Shown: positions 27,596 through 37,468, counted from the stretch's first letter. The stretch: DNA of 64,000 nucleotides from Saccharomycopsis phalli (GCA_020342235.1 CP073215.1:868001-932000); one strand, 5' to 3'. The notes: generated by a model from the letters alone, not told the origin. Program-made: numbers and translations.

Positions 27596-29266
27596 CTAAT
27601 ACGCTATAACATCCGTTGAATCGCCTTGGCCACTACCCCCACCCCATATATATTGCAACCTCCTTAGCGTATGGCTCGCAGAACCAACACCCAACTGGTC
27701 CATCAAGGTAAAAAACCGCACAAGCACCTGCTGGTCGCCAGCCTCAGTGAACGACATGCCAATTGCCAAGTTTGTCCACTGGATCATCATAAAGTAGTAC
27801 TGGATCTCGCTATCAAAGCAACGCTTCACCGTGAACCACTGTTCCAAGGAATCGGCAAAATACAAGAGCTTGAGGTAGCGGCGCTGGAGCTGGAACACAA
27901 GGTCGCTGTCCTTGGGCATCTTGAGCAACCTGGTGGCGATGACAGCCAAACAAGCGAGCGCAGCGGCTTGGTGGGAGATGTCGTACCAGGAAAAGAGCCT
28001 TGGAGGGCCGCTGGCCAGAGGAAGGATGCCGATTCCCGGAACCAGGCAGGAGGTGAGTCTGTGGTTTGCAGCGTCGGCCAAGACGTCTTGGTTGGAGTAT
28101 AGTGCATGGTCAGGAGGAACGACGCCGTCGATAGCGATGTGTTTTAGCTGGGTTTGGCGATTGAACAGGGCTACGAGATCGAACGCGTCAAACACCAGCA
28201 CCAGCGGAGAGTTGAGTACGATGACGAGGGACTTGAAGCACGGGAACATGGAGGAGAAGACGCCGAACATGAAGTTGTAGTCTGATTCCAGGAGCAAGCC
28301 TGCGTCTCTGACGGTGGCATCTGAGGAGTAACCGGAAATGAGAATCGGCGAGGCGATCTTGGGTGCGTCGTACAAGATACTACACATGCTGGCTAGCCCG
28401 TTGAGCATCTCAAGCCAGCTGGCACAGAGAGTGAGCACTGGGGTTGCCAGGTACTTTTGAAGGAGCCGGGCGACGCCCGAGAGATGCGGTTTCCAGTTTT
28501 GCAGCTGGGTCGAGGCGTTGTACGAGGTCAAGAGGAGAAGCGTGAGGATCATGGGCTCCATCTCGTTGGCCGACTCGGCAAGCGAGCGGCTGCACCGGCC
28601 GAGAAACCGGTTACACGCCTGTTGGTCGGCACGGGCTTTCAGGTAGCGGTGTGCAGATACTGCCCCACAGGCAAGCACCATGTCCATCAAGTACAGACAG
28701 GTCTTTGCACGTGAGAGAACCATGTTGCGGATGACGTTGCGGGCGTCAAACGGGGTCATGATGCCACAGTAGTCGCGGAAAAAATATTCCAAGTACCGCT
28801 GGTTGGCGCGGTCCACCGGCACCAGGTCCAATGGCACGTGCGCAAACAAGCCGGGGCCCTGGAAAACCGGCCGTCGGTCCAGCGACATCTCCAACACACA
28901 CTCCCCGTTGCTGGTGCCGTACAAGTCGGTGAATAATCCGTCAAAGTCCCCGAGCAAAAGCTTCAAGTCCGTGTCAATGACGCTGTCTGGAGGATGGATC
29001 AACGACGCAATCGTCTGGTACCGGTGCTCTGGGTCGTCCATCGCAACCAGCCCGTCGGACTTTTTCCGTTTCCGAGGCTCCTTCACCTCTTGGTAGACAC
29101 AGGGTTTCTCCAACCGAGAACACTGCCAGCAGTACGGCTTGGTCTCATCGCACTTCATCTTCCGCCGCTTGCACTCCATGCATCCATTCTTGCTATACTT
29201 CCGCTTCGGCCGCTCGCCTTTCTCTACCATCACGGAACTGATCATGTCGATAACGAAAATCCCCAT
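27596..29266 (-). CDS. Zn(II)2Cys6 transcription factor, Lys14-like
   Basis: A 556-aa fungal zinc-cluster regulator. The DNA-binding domain is near the N-terminus: C29, C32, C39, C46, C49, C56 within YSKNGCMECKRRKMKCDETK and YCWQCSRLEKPCVY, followed by a basic linker (KEPRKRKKSD). The YSKNGCxECKRRKxKCDExKPxCWQC form is closest to the Lys14/Uga3 subgroup as recalled. The middle and C-terminal parts look like the fungal-specific regulatory domain (for example FRDYCGIMTPFDARNVIRNM; LLLTSYNASTQLQNWKPHLSGVARLL). First ATG at 29264-29266; others at codons 8 and 13 are possible. The target pathway is unknown; Lys14 homologues in Candida have diversified. Confidence 0.82.
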   Translation of the reverse strand: MGIFVIDMISSVMVEKGERPKRKYSKNGCMECKRRKMKCDETKPYCWQCSRLEKPCVYQEVKEPRKRKKSDGLVAMDDPEHRYQTIASLIHPPDSVIDTDLKLLLGDFDGLFTDLYGTSNGECVLEMSLDRRPVFQGPGLFAHVPLDLVPVDRANQRYLEYFFRDYCGIMTPFDARNVIRNMVLSRAKTCLYLMDMVLACGAVSAHRYLKARADQQACNRFLGRCSRSLAESANEMEPMILTLLLLTSYNASTQLQNWKPHLSGVARLLQKYLATPVLTLCASWLEMLNGLASMCSILYDAPKIASPILISGYSSDATVRDAGLLLESDYNFMFGVFSSMFPCFKSLVIVLNSPLVLVFDAFDLVALFNRQTQLKHIAIDGVVPPDHALYSNQDVLADAANHRLTSCLVPGIGILPLASGPPRLFSWYDISHQAAALACLAVIATRLLKMPKDSDLVFQLQRRYLKLLYFADSLEQWFTVKRCFDSEIQYYFMMIQWTNLAIGMSFTEAGDQQVLVRFFTLMDQLGVGSASHTLRRLQYIWGGGSGQGDSTDVIAY

Positions 29267-29870
29267 GCACTTGCTTATCGCAGATTACACACACGTGACC
29301 TCTTGGGGGAAACGGTTGCATGCAACCGCACTCCGCGGCGAGTGCTGGAAAACCCCTGCCACCGCTTCCGGGCGCGGGGCTCGTAATCCGGGAGTTGTTG
29401 TGTTTGCTGGGGTTTGTTATTCCATGTGTGGCACGTTTTCGCAGTTTTTTGCCCTTGTCCTTTGGTATTTTACACTTGCCTTGGTATATTGGAAAGTCTC
29501 TTGGTATTTTGAACTCCCCGGTATTTTAAAATCTCCCGGTATTTTACATTTGCCTTGGTATTTTACATTTGCCTTGGTATTTTACGTTTCCTCTCGGTAT
29601 TTTCAACTCCCCGGTAGTCGTACATTTCCCCGGTAGTTTGCCAATTTATCCTGGTATTTCCGTACATCACGTCTGGTTCTATCAGCATTTTCCCCCGGAG
29701 ACCGCGGGCACTGCGCCATGCCACAACCTGCATGTCACTAACATGCTGATGATAAGCATGGGCTTCCTATCTGGTAAAATCCCTATATAAAGGCAGCCAC
29801 CTCCCAGGAATAAACACCCAGTTTTACATTTATACATTCACCCAGTTTTACATATTTACATTCACACATC
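29267..29870. other. Divergent promoter region with GGTATTTT repeats
   Basis: About 600 bp between the zinc-cluster gene (-) and URC1 (+). Around 29455-29660 there are about eight copies of a degenerate 14-20-bp unit with core GGTATTTTACATTTGCCTT. Near 29785-29795 is a TATATAAAGG TATA box. In the presumed 5' leader, CCCAGTTTTACAT occurs twice (29818 and 29842). The position makes URC1 a candidate target of the neighbouring regulator, but this is only a guess. Confidence 0.55.
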
Positions 29871-31226
29871 ATGGCTCCAGCTGCTGCAGTTTGTTCGCAC
29901 ACAAATAGTGTCCATGACCTAGTCAACCCACATCCATTCAAGAATGAACTCTCGCTCGATGAGCAATACACTCTTCTCAACAAGGACATCCCCTTGACCA
30001 CCCTCTACAACGACGCCAGCTCCCAGCCGATCCCATTTTCCTGGGGCCTCGAGTCGCCAAAGGCACGTGGTCCCGTGGTCGCCTCCAGAAGCGGCAACGG
30101 GGTAGCAAAGCACAACGCCATTGGGTCATATGCTGGATGCTACAACATATACCACGCTCTCGCAGTCGCGTCGCATCAATTGAATCCAGAGTATCGCGCA
30201 GACTACACCAATGCCGAGCCAGCTTACAACTTTTCCCAGAAGCCGCAGTGGTCCAATGACAGCATTGTGTCCATAGACCCATTTGGCCACATTGCGCCAT
30301 GGGAGTTTGGCCACATTGCCGAGTCCAGCAACGTCGAGATCAAGCCTACCATCTCCATCACCAAGGCACACTTGCAATTGGTCGAGATGGAGCAGTACGT
30401 GAAACAGGGCGAGTTACAAGTCGATGGCAAGGTCGTGGTCAACAACAGCGGTGACATCGCCGTGACAAAATTGGCAGTTGACCCAGTCTGGCACTTACCG
30501 GGCGTCGCCAAGCGGTTTGGAATCTCCGAGATCGAGTTGCGTCGGGCGTTGTTCAACGACACCTGTGGCATGTACCCTGAGCTCTTGACCCGGCCAGACA
30601 TCAAGACGTTCTTGCCACCAATCGGCGGACTCACTGTGTACATTTTCGGCGACCCTGAGAAAATCGCCGACGACAGCAAGAAGCTTGCGCTCCGTGTCCA
30701 TGACTCGTGTGGCGGCTCCGACGTGTTTGGCTCCGACATCTGCACGTGTCGGCCATACCTCATGTTCGGCATCAAGGAGGCCGTCAAGGAGGCTCAGAAT
30801 GGTGGCGCTGGTGTCGTCGTGTACTTCCAAAAAGAAGGCCGGGCCTTGGGCGAGGTGACAAAGTACTTGGTGTACAATGCGCGGAAACGGGGCGGCGACA
30901 GTGCCGCCGAGTACTTCAAGCGGACCGAGTGTATTGCCGGGGTCAGAGACATGCGGTTCCAGCAGTTGATGCCAGACATTTTGCACTGGCTTGGTATCAC
31001 CCGAATCGACCGGATGTTGTCCATGTCCAACATGAAGTATGATGCCATTGTGGACTCGGGAATCTCCATCGTCGAGCGGGTTCCTATCCCTGAGGATATG
31101 ATTCCGGCTGATGGCCAAGTGGAAATTGACGCTAAGATCCAGGCTGGTTATTTCACCACCGGCCACGTCTTTACCCAAGAGGAGTTGAAGAATACAAAGG
31201 GTCGTGATTACAGCGAGTTGAAGTAG
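29871..31226 (+). CDS. URC1: URC1-type GTP cyclohydrolase II-like enzyme
   Basis: A 451-aa protein, longer than riboflavin-pathway GTP cyclohydrolase II because of a 200-residue N-terminal part (ASRSGNGVAKHNAIGSYAGC), as in Urc1 of the uracil catabolism pathway first described in Lachancea kluyveri. The catalytic part has RVHDSCGGSDVFGSDICTC with likely zinc Cys280, Cys291 and Cys293, then FQKEGRALGEVTKYLVYNAR and a C-terminal GISIVERVPI. Urc1 acts with Urc4 and others to use uracil as nitrogen source; the exact reaction is not settled. It is not Rib1, whose N-terminus is shorter. ATG at 29871 after a TATA box and short leader. Confidence 0.85.
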   Translation: MAPAAAVCSHTNSVHDLVNPHPFKNELSLDEQYTLLNKDIPLTTLYNDASSQPIPFSWGLESPKARGPVVASRSGNGVAKHNAIGSYAGCYNIYHALAVASHQLNPEYRADYTNAEPAYNFSQKPQWSNDSIVSIDPFGHIAPWEFGHIAESSNVEIKPTISITKAHLQLVEMEQYVKQGELQVDGKVVVNNSGDIAVTKLAVDPVWHLPGVAKRFGISEIELRRALFNDTCGMYPELLTRPDIKTFLPPIGGLTVYIFGDPEKIADDSKKLALRVHDSCGGSDVFGSDICTCRPYLMFGIKEAVKEAQNGGAGVVVYFQKEGRALGEVTKYLVYNARKRGGDSAAEYFKRTECIAGVRDMRFQQLMPDILHWLGITRIDRMLSMSNMKYDAIVDSGISIVERVPIPEDMIPADGQVEIDAKIQAGYFTTGHVFTQEELKNTKGRDYSELK

Positions 31227-31633
31227 GCTACTGGCACTATATATTTCTTTTTCCAATGTCATCTGGCAATGTCTTAAATATAAGTATTTTCTAAATGTGT
31301 ATTCCAAGTGTATTTACAGGTGTATTTACAGGTGTATTTCCAATGTTTTCTCAATGTTTTTCATACCACTTTGTCCGACTTCGTACGACGTTCATGACTT
31401 CCATACGTCGTTTGTCTTTCATATACCTATACATTTCCCAAGGCACATTTGTCATGCTATACATAATTCTCTGCCAATCTCGTCAATGTACTGGATGACG
31501 ATGAGATTGTGCATGACACTGCATGGTTCTGGAGCCTTCTAGCAAACCCCAGAAGCAAACCTCACTCCTATAAAGTCAGCCCACCTCCCCCTCAAGTCAA
31601 CACACACTACATTTGAACTCCATTCTATTCACA
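31227..31633. other. Promoter region of HSP42
   Basis: About 400 bp. It contains a duplicated TGTATTTACAGG (31309-31334), the HSE listed next, and TATAAAG near 31568 shortly before the HSP42 start. No ORF of note. Confidence 0.55.
31527..31554 (+). promoter_or_regulatory. Heat-shock element of HSP42
   Basis: Alternating half-sites at 5-bp steps: TTC at 31527, GAG at 31532, TTC at 31537, GCA, CCC and GAA at 31552. This fits a degenerate Hsf1 site about 80-105 bp before the start codon and just upstream of TATAAAG. Confidence 0.7.
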
Positions 31634-32665
31634 ATGTCTTACCAAGGTTACAACTACGAGGATTTCCTTGAAGCCATTGCTCGTCACAATGCCGAGCAAT
31701 ACTACTCCCAAAGAAGAGGGTCCAGCCCGCTGTATTACTTCAACAGAAGGGCCGAACAGAACCCCTTTGTCCGGGCCGCTAACGTCCAACAAAGACCACG
31801 CAACCAGTATTTTGCGTACCCTGACAATCCCTTTTTCTATAGACAGCAGCCTCAACAAGAGAGCTACACTTTGGACGATATTTTGAACTTGGTTAGTCGT
31901 CACCAAACTGAAAACCCAGCCTGTTATGAGAGATATGCTAAACAGGAAGAGCAAAGGGAAAAGGAGAGACAGGAGAAAGTACAGGAAGAAAAGAAACGGC
32001 TTGAAATCCAAGAGAGAAAGGAGATCCAGGACGTGGTTGACGGGTTGAATAGAGAGGACGCAGAGCAACCACAGGTGTTTGACCTTGCCAATCTTATTAA
32101 GCAGGCTTTGGTCGGAGAAGAGGACGTGCCAGACGAGAAAAAACAGGACGCAGAGTCAATGGAGATTGACCAAGAGCCATCGTCATTCCATTTGGCCGCG
32201 CCTTCGCCAGTGCACGACCCAATCAGAGTGTCGCAGCCGCAATTGGACAGCAAGCTTCCTTTTTCGCCGCAAATTGATGTCTATGACAAGCCAGACGCAT
32301 ATGTGGTGATCATGGCGTTGCCAGGGGCCTCCAAGAACGCATTTGAAGTTGACTTCCACCCTACAAACCACGAACTTTTCATCAAGGGGTCCAGCAAGAA
32401 TAAGAGTGACAGTGCTGGCGATGACTTGAAGCACTTGTCTGTGTCGGAGATTCACTTTGGGTCATTTGAGAGATCTGTCAAGTTTCCAATTGTGCCAAAG
32501 GTCAAGGACGAGGGGATCAAGGCAAAGTACAGTAATGGGCTTTTGGAGATTGTGGTTCCAAAGTTGCCAAAGGAGAAGGAGGACGTTAAGCCTAAGAAGA
32601 GAGTCACAGTCGAGGAGGTTGAAGACGAGGAGTTGAAGTTTGAGGACAATCTCAAGCGGTTGTAG
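31634..32665 (+). CDS. HSP42: Small heat-shock protein, HSP42 type
   Basis: A 343-aa small heat-shock protein. The N-terminal domain is Tyr/Asn/Gln-rich (SYQGYNYEDFLEAIARHNAEQYYSQRR) and prion-like, followed by a charged coiled-coil-like helix (about 105-150, EEQREKERQEKVQEEKKRLEIQ). The alpha-crystallin domain spans about 210-320: PQIDVYDKPDAYVVIMALPG, ELFIKGSS, ERSVKFPIVPKV, IKAKYSNGLLEIVVPKL. A long N-tail and large size separate Hsp42 from Hsp26. Hsp42 gathers misfolded proteins into cytosolic deposits. The ATG at 31634 is the first in frame. An HSE lies upstream. Confidence 0.9.
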   Translation: MSYQGYNYEDFLEAIARHNAEQYYSQRRGSSPLYYFNRRAEQNPFVRAANVQQRPRNQYFAYPDNPFFYRQQPQQESYTLDDILNLVSRHQTENPACYERYAKQEEQREKERQEKVQEEKKRLEIQERKEIQDVVDGLNREDAEQPQVFDLANLIKQALVGEEDVPDEKKQDAESMEIDQEPSSFHLAAPSPVHDPIRVSQPQLDSKLPFSPQIDVYDKPDAYVVIMALPGASKNAFEVDFHPTNHELFIKGSSKNKSDSAGDDLKHLSVSEIHFGSFERSVKFPIVPKVKDEGIKAKYSNGLLEIVVPKLPKEKEDVKPKKRVTVEEVEDEELKFEDNLKRL

Positions 32666-33226
32666 TACGGTTTTATTAAATGTTTTAATATGGATCATTG
32701 TAGAGTGTAAATCATTGTAGAGTGGTGGCTAGGTTTTTTGCCAGAGTTATGGCTGGTGATTGAGAAATGGCAATTCAGAGGAGTTTCGATAGATTAAACT
32801 GCAGTTACTAACTAAAAACAGGCAAGAAATGATGATTCAGACAAATTTCAACAGATTAATCGACTACGATTAGTAGTGGTAAAACTGCAAGAAAACAATA
32901 TTCAATTGAAACTCGTGCCAACTAAAGACGCCATTAGCAAGACACTGCTAGACATTTGTTATGAGCACTGCCGGTGAAATTTCACCTGGCCATGAATTGG
33001 CAGTTGAAGATTGGAAAAGCCGATGGAAATTTCACCAAGGCCTCAGGGGCACAACTGATGGTCTTGTTATTGAATCGTTTTGCCATGCTGTCTAAAACTC
33101 TCGGAGAAACATCAGTCTCGGCCCATTTGGTACCTCGGCCCACTTGTTAGCTGCACCACTTGCTAGCTGCACCACGTGTCCATGCATCGATTGTCAAAAA
33201 TTTTTTTTTCCACTCTCTAGATAAAG
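32666..33226. other. Intergenic region before NEW1
   Basis: About 560 bp. It holds duplicated words around ATTTCAACAGATTAAT(C/T) (32786 and 32852), a repeated GTGAAATTTCACC palindrome-like motif (about 32974 and 33027), AGCTGCACCAC duplicated at 33151-33174, a CACGTG at 33174, and the A/T palindrome next to NEW1. No ORF or RNA gene. Confidence 0.5.
33194..33210. promoter_or_regulatory. RRPE-like A/T palindrome before NEW1
   Basis: TCAAAAATTTTTTTTTC contains AAAAATTTT, the Stb3-bound RRPE core, merged into a T run. It ends 17 bp before the NEW1 ATG. The poly(T) alone could be the functional part. Confidence 0.4.
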
Positions 33227-36200
33227 ATGCCGCCAAAGAAGTTCACCAAGTTTGAGATGAACGCCGCACCGTTTGTGCCAAGCGGAATCCGGATCGGAGG
33301 CTCAGCGACGCCGAAAAAGCCGATGTCGTTCCAGGAGTTCCAGAACCAGCAGCAGTACCGCAAGCCAGAGAGCACTGCGTCGTCGGACCATGAATACATG
33401 TCGTCAGGCCAGTCGTCGAGGTTGACGACACCGTCACAGTCGACGACGTCGTTAACCGGGCTCAACCAGTCGTTTGAGAAGTTGCAAGTGTCGCCGATCA
33501 GCGATCTTCTTGAGGAGCTCCGGAACAGCAAGACGTTGTCTGAGTTGCGCAAGGCGTCGAGCGAGATTGCATCGAAGGTGAACGAAGCGACGCCCGAGGT
33601 GGTGAATGAGTGGGAGATTCTCCACGTGATCCGGTTGTTTGGCGGTCCAAAGAGCGGGGGAGTGCTTCTCAAGGAAGGGTCGATGGTGCTTCTCCAGACG
33701 CTCATTACGCAGTCGTTTGCCGACAAGGCGCCGTACGAGGCGTATCTTGTGCAGTTTTTCCCCGTGTGCCTCAACTTGCTAGTTGCCAAGGAGAGTGCAG
33801 TGGTGCATGCTGCGCAAAAGACGCTTGACTTGTTGTACGGACAGTTTGCATACCCCACTGTGATTTTGGAGGAGGTGCTCCGGTACCTTGAGTCGAGTGC
33901 CAAGTGGAAGAGCAAGGTGGGGGCCTTGAAGTTGGTGGGCAAGATCGTCGACGACTCGAGCTTGGAGTTGTTGAAGCTCAAGTTCCACCGGGCGATTCCG
34001 GTGTTGACTGACATTTCCAGTGATTTCAAGCCCGAGTTGGCCAAGGAGGGGCTCCGGGCGTTGGCACAGTTTGTGGACGCGCTCCGGGACAACTTGGATC
34101 TCGAGAAGAATCTTCCAGTGATTGTGGCGGCGTTGAACGACCCCAAGAAGATTGGCGAGTGCATCAAGTCGTTGGCATCGACGACGTTTGTCACCGAAGT
34201 TACCGAGTCGACGTTGGCGGTGCTTGTTCCCACGTTGAATAAGTCGATGAACCTCTCGAGCAGTTCGCAGGACCAGTTGCGCTTGACCATCACCATTGTC
34301 GAGAACTTGACGCGGCTTGTGAGCAACTACCGCGAGGTCGAGCGATACCTCCCGGTGTTGCTTCCGTCGGTCGAGAAGATCATCCAGACGGGGACGTTGC
34401 CCGAGGTCCGTGAGCTTGCGTCCAAGTCGTTGGTGGTGTTGCAAAAGGCAGACGAGTATGCCAAGAGCGACACCTCAGACACCCGTGCGGAACTCCGGCC
34501 ATTGTTCCCGTACCGCGATGCTGCAATCACTGAGTACGTTGTGAGTATTGTGGACGATCTTGCCGTCATCCGCGAGTGGCACGACCTTGAGGAGTATCTT
34601 TTGAGCATCAGCAGCACGCATTTTGCCGAGGTAAAGGCAATCTACAAGGCCGAAAACGAGGAGGATATACACGAGGACGAGGGCGTGGAGATTGTCAACA
34701 CCATGTTCTCGCTTGCATACGGTGGACGGATGTTGTTGAACAAGACCAAGCTCCGGCTCATCAAGGGTCATCGGTACGGATTGTGCGGGCGAAATGGCGC
34801 AGGGAAGTCGACGCTCATGCGGGCCATCAACAACGGCCAGGTGGACGGGTTCCCGAGCCAGGACGAGTTGCGCACGTGCTTCGTGGAGCACAAGATGCCG
34901 ACTGACGACGACAAGTCCAACAACTGGGATCTTGTGTCGTTGGTGGCGAGCGAGCTTGGCCGCACCAATGAAGAGGTCACAGCAGCATTGGCCGACGTCG
35001 GCTTTGATGAGGCCCGTCGGGCCCAGTCGCTCAACTCGTTGAGTGGAGGATGGCGCATGAAGTTGGCCTTGGCCAAGGCGATCTTGCTCAAGGCTGACAT
35101 TCTCTTGTTGGACGAGCCGACAAATCACTTGGACGTGGCCAATGTCGCGTGGTTGGAGCAATACTTGTTGCAGCATACCGACATCACCTCGTTGATTGTG
35201 TCGCACGACTCGGGGTTCCTCGACCGTGTGTGCACCAACATCATCCACTACGAAAACAAAAAGTTGGTCTACTACAAGGGCAACTTGTCTGAATTGGTCA
35301 AGGTCAAACCCGAGGCAAAGTCTTACTACACCTTGTCCGACTCCAACGCCAAGATGGCCTTCCCACGCTGTGGTTTGCTCCAGGGAATCAAGTCCCGCAC
35401 CAAGGCCGTCGCAAAGATGGTCGCTGTGCTGTTCACTTACCCAGGAGCCCCACAGCCGTCCATGAGTGACGTCACATGCTCGCTCTCCCTCTCGTCTCGA
35501 GTGGCCATTCTCGGGCCCAACGGCGCAGGTAAGTCCACGCTCATTAAGCTCTTGACCGGTGAGCTCATCCCCAGTGCAGGTAAGGTCGACAAGCACCCAA
35601 ACTTGCGTATCGGCTACATTGCCCAGCACGCGCTCCAGCATGTCGAGCAGCACAAGGAAAAGACCGCGAACCAGTACTTGCAGTGGCGATATCGCTTTGG
35701 CGAGGACCGTGAGGTGTTGTTGAAGGAATCCCGCAAGATCTCCGACGAGGAGCGCGAGATCATGAAGACCCAGATCGATCCGGGCGACGGCCGGGGTCCA
35801 CGTACCATTGAGGCGATTGTCGGCCGTCAGAAGTTGAAGAAGTCGTTCCAGTACGAGGTCAAGTGGAAGACTTGGTTGCCAAAGTACAACTCCTGGGTCT
35901 CCAAGGAGGTGCTCAGTGCCCATGGCTTTGACAAGTTGATCCAGAAGTTTGACGACCATGAGGCATCGCGTGAGGGCTTGGGCTTCCGCGATTTGTCGCC
36001 AAAGGTCATCCGGCAGCACTTTGAGGACGTCGGCTTGGATGGCGACATTGCTGACCACACCCCAATGGGCTCTTTATCTGGAGGCCAGTTGGTCAAGGTC
36101 GTCATTGCCGGTGCCATGTGGAACAACCCGCACTTGCTTGTCTTGGACGAGCCGACAAATTATCTTGATCGTGACTCGCTAGGCGCATTGGCCGTGGCCA

Positions 36201-36565
36201 TTCGCGATTGGAACGGCGGGGTGGTGATGATCAGCCACAACAACGAGTTCACCGGGGCATTGTGTCCAGAGCAGTGGATCGTCGAGAACGGCCGCATGGT
36301 CACCAAGAACATCGAGTCGATCCACGAGGACCGTTTTGAGGACGGGAAACACGGTGAGGTTGCTCAGCACGTTGTCGAGGCTGCCTACGCCAAGACTGAC
36401 GAGACTGACGATTCGCCAGCCAACATCAAGGTCCGCCAGCGGAAGAAGAAGTTGACGCGGAACGAGAAGAAGGCACGCGAAGAGCGTCGTCGTTTGCGGC
36501 ATCTCGACTGGTTGTCGTTGCCAAAGGGCACGCCAAAGCCAGTGGATACCGACGATGATGAGTAG
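33227..36565 (+). CDS. NEW1: Translation factor New1 (ABCF/eEF3-like ATPase)
   Basis: An 1112-aa paralogue of eEF3. Order: N-tail beginning MPPKKF as in S. cerevisiae New1, HEAT repeats (about 80-420), first ABC domain (Walker A GRNGAGKST, signature LSGGW, Walker B LLLDEPTNHLD), second ABC domain (GPNGAGKST, LSGGQ, LLVLDEPTNYLD) with the chromodomain-like insert (QKLKKSFQYEVKWKTWLPKYNSW). Blocks such as NLRIGYIAQHALQHVEQHKE and HTDITSLIVSHDSGFLD match New1, not eEF3. New1 helps termination or ribosome recycling at certain C-terminal codons. The N-tail (about 70 residues) lacks the long Asn/Tyr-rich prion segment of S. cerevisiae. A CTG at 35429-35431 lies where New1 homologues have Thr/Ser. 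Confidence 0.92.
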   Translation: MPPKKFTKFEMNAAPFVPSGIRIGGSATPKKPMSFQEFQNQQQYRKPESTASSDHEYMSSGQSSRLTTPSQSTTSLTGLNQSFEKLQVSPISDLLEELRNSKTLSELRKASSEIASKVNEATPEVVNEWEILHVIRLFGGPKSGGVLLKEGSMVLLQTLITQSFADKAPYEAYLVQFFPVCLNLLVAKESAVVHAAQKTLDLLYGQFAYPTVILEEVLRYLESSAKWKSKVGALKLVGKIVDDSSLELLKLKFHRAIPVLTDISSDFKPELAKEGLRALAQFVDALRDNLDLEKNLPVIVAALNDPKKIGECIKSLASTTFVTEVTESTLAVLVPTLNKSMNLSSSSQDQLRLTITIVENLTRLVSNYREVERYLPVLLPSVEKIIQTGTLPEVRELASKSLVVLQKADEYAKSDTSDTRAELRPLFPYRDAAITEYVVSIVDDLAVIREWHDLEEYLLSISSTHFAEVKAIYKAENEEDIHEDEGVEIVNTMFSLAYGGRMLLNKTKLRLIKGHRYGLCGRNGAGKSTLMRAINNGQVDGFPSQDELRTCFVEHKMPTDDDKSNNWDLVSLVASELGRTNEEVTAALADVGFDEARRAQSLNSLSGGWRMKLALAKAILLKADILLLDEPTNHLDVANVAWLEQYLLQHTDITSLIVSHDSGFLDRVCTNIIHYENKKLVYYKGNLSELVKVKPEAKSYYTLSDSNAKMAFPRCGLLQGIKSRTKAVAKMVAVLFTYPGAPQPSMSDVTCSLSLSSRVAILGPNGAGKSTLIKLLTGELIPSAGKVDKHPNLRIGYIAQHALQHVEQHKEKTANQYLQWRYRFGEDREVLLKESRKISDEEREIMKTQIDPGDGRGPRTIEAIVGRQKLKKSFQYEVKWKTWLPKYNSWVSKEVLSAHGFDKLIQKFDDHEASREGLGFRDLSPKVIRQHFEDVGLDGDIADHTPMGSLSGGQLVKVVIAGAMWNNPHLLVLDEPTNYLDRDSLGALAVAIRDWNGGVVMISHNNEFTGALCPEQWIVENGRMVTKNIESIHEDRFEDGKHGEVAQHVVEAAYAKTDETDDSPANIKVRQRKKKLTRNEKKAREERRRLRHLDWLSLPKGTPKPVDTDDDE

Positions 36566-36904
36566 TGTTATCAATAAAGACACTGACGGAAGATTATCTT
36601 ACGCTACAACTTTGTTTTAGTTAACATTCATGGTTTCATGACAACTAGGAGAATTGGAACATTCTCGTCTTGTCTTGGAATTTAATTCGATATTCATTGC
36701 AAAATTTATTCTAATGTAGATCTTTGGTTACCATGTTGATTCTGTAATAAGAGGGGTTTTCATCTGGTTACTCGACATTATCCTGGTGTATTCCGGCACG
36801 TAATTTTCTAGATAGCCTTATGGACCATTTCTAGTGATGTCTACGGGACATTTTCTTCTGGATATTCTACTGGATATTTTCTGTAGTCTATTCTCTTCTA
36901 AATA

Positions 36905-36980
36905 TTCTACTGGGCATTCCACTAGATATTTTACTGGGCATTCCACTAGATATTTTACTGGGCATTCCACTAGATATTCT
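36905..36980 (+). repeat. 24-bp tandem repeat, about 3 copies
   Basis: Three near-identical copies of ATTTTACTGGGCATTCCACT plus AGAT. Related words (ATTCTACTGG, GGACATTCTACTGG) occur on both sides from 36840 to 37520, so the local region is an expanded, degenerate repeat field. Confidence 0.8.
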
Positions 36981-37346
36981 CTGCTAGATATTCTCTTCTA
37001 GACATTTTTTGTCAGTGCCGATTTCATCGTCTAGAGAGTGACATTGTTACAAACTTATGCTCAGATATTTAGTTAATTATAGATGAGTTTTGTTCCTTTG
37101 TAATTGAATAATCGGAGTGATGATTGAATTGATATTCTTAGATACTCATAACTACGGGAATACCTCTACTATAAAAGGAGAGATATTCCCTCATAAGTTC
37201 CTACGACCATGAGTTTCACGTTACGATACAACTGTATTATTTGCATGTTTTGCAGTGCCGTGTGTTTATTCTACTGGACATTCTACTGGACGTCTGTCCT
37301 GGACTAGTAGTTTCCCTTTGTTACAGCACATTAGGAGGGCTATCGT

Positions 37347-37468
37347 ACTAGTACCATGGGATGGCTCACCTACGATCTAGGAAAAACTCATTGCCCCTCC
37401 AATGCCATTAATCTACAGATTCACCAGCTATAGTCTTGGTAAAAATATTATTATTATTCTTTACTGGA
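37347..37468 (-). repeat. Dispersed element copy R3 (internally shortened)
   Basis: Matches both ends of R2: CTAGTACCATG..GCTCACCTACGATCTAGG, ACTCATTGCCCCTCCAATG at one end and AGCTATAGTCTTGGTAAAAA followed by TATTATTATTATT at the other. The middle of R2 is missing. No coding capacity; solo LTR or MITE-like fossil. Confidence 0.5.

Noticed and set aside
34475-36058. Antisense open frames within NEW1 (also 33217-34326)
   Set aside because: They lie opposite highly conserved New1 domains, follow from absence of TTA/CTA/TCA codons in the sense strand, and have no family features.
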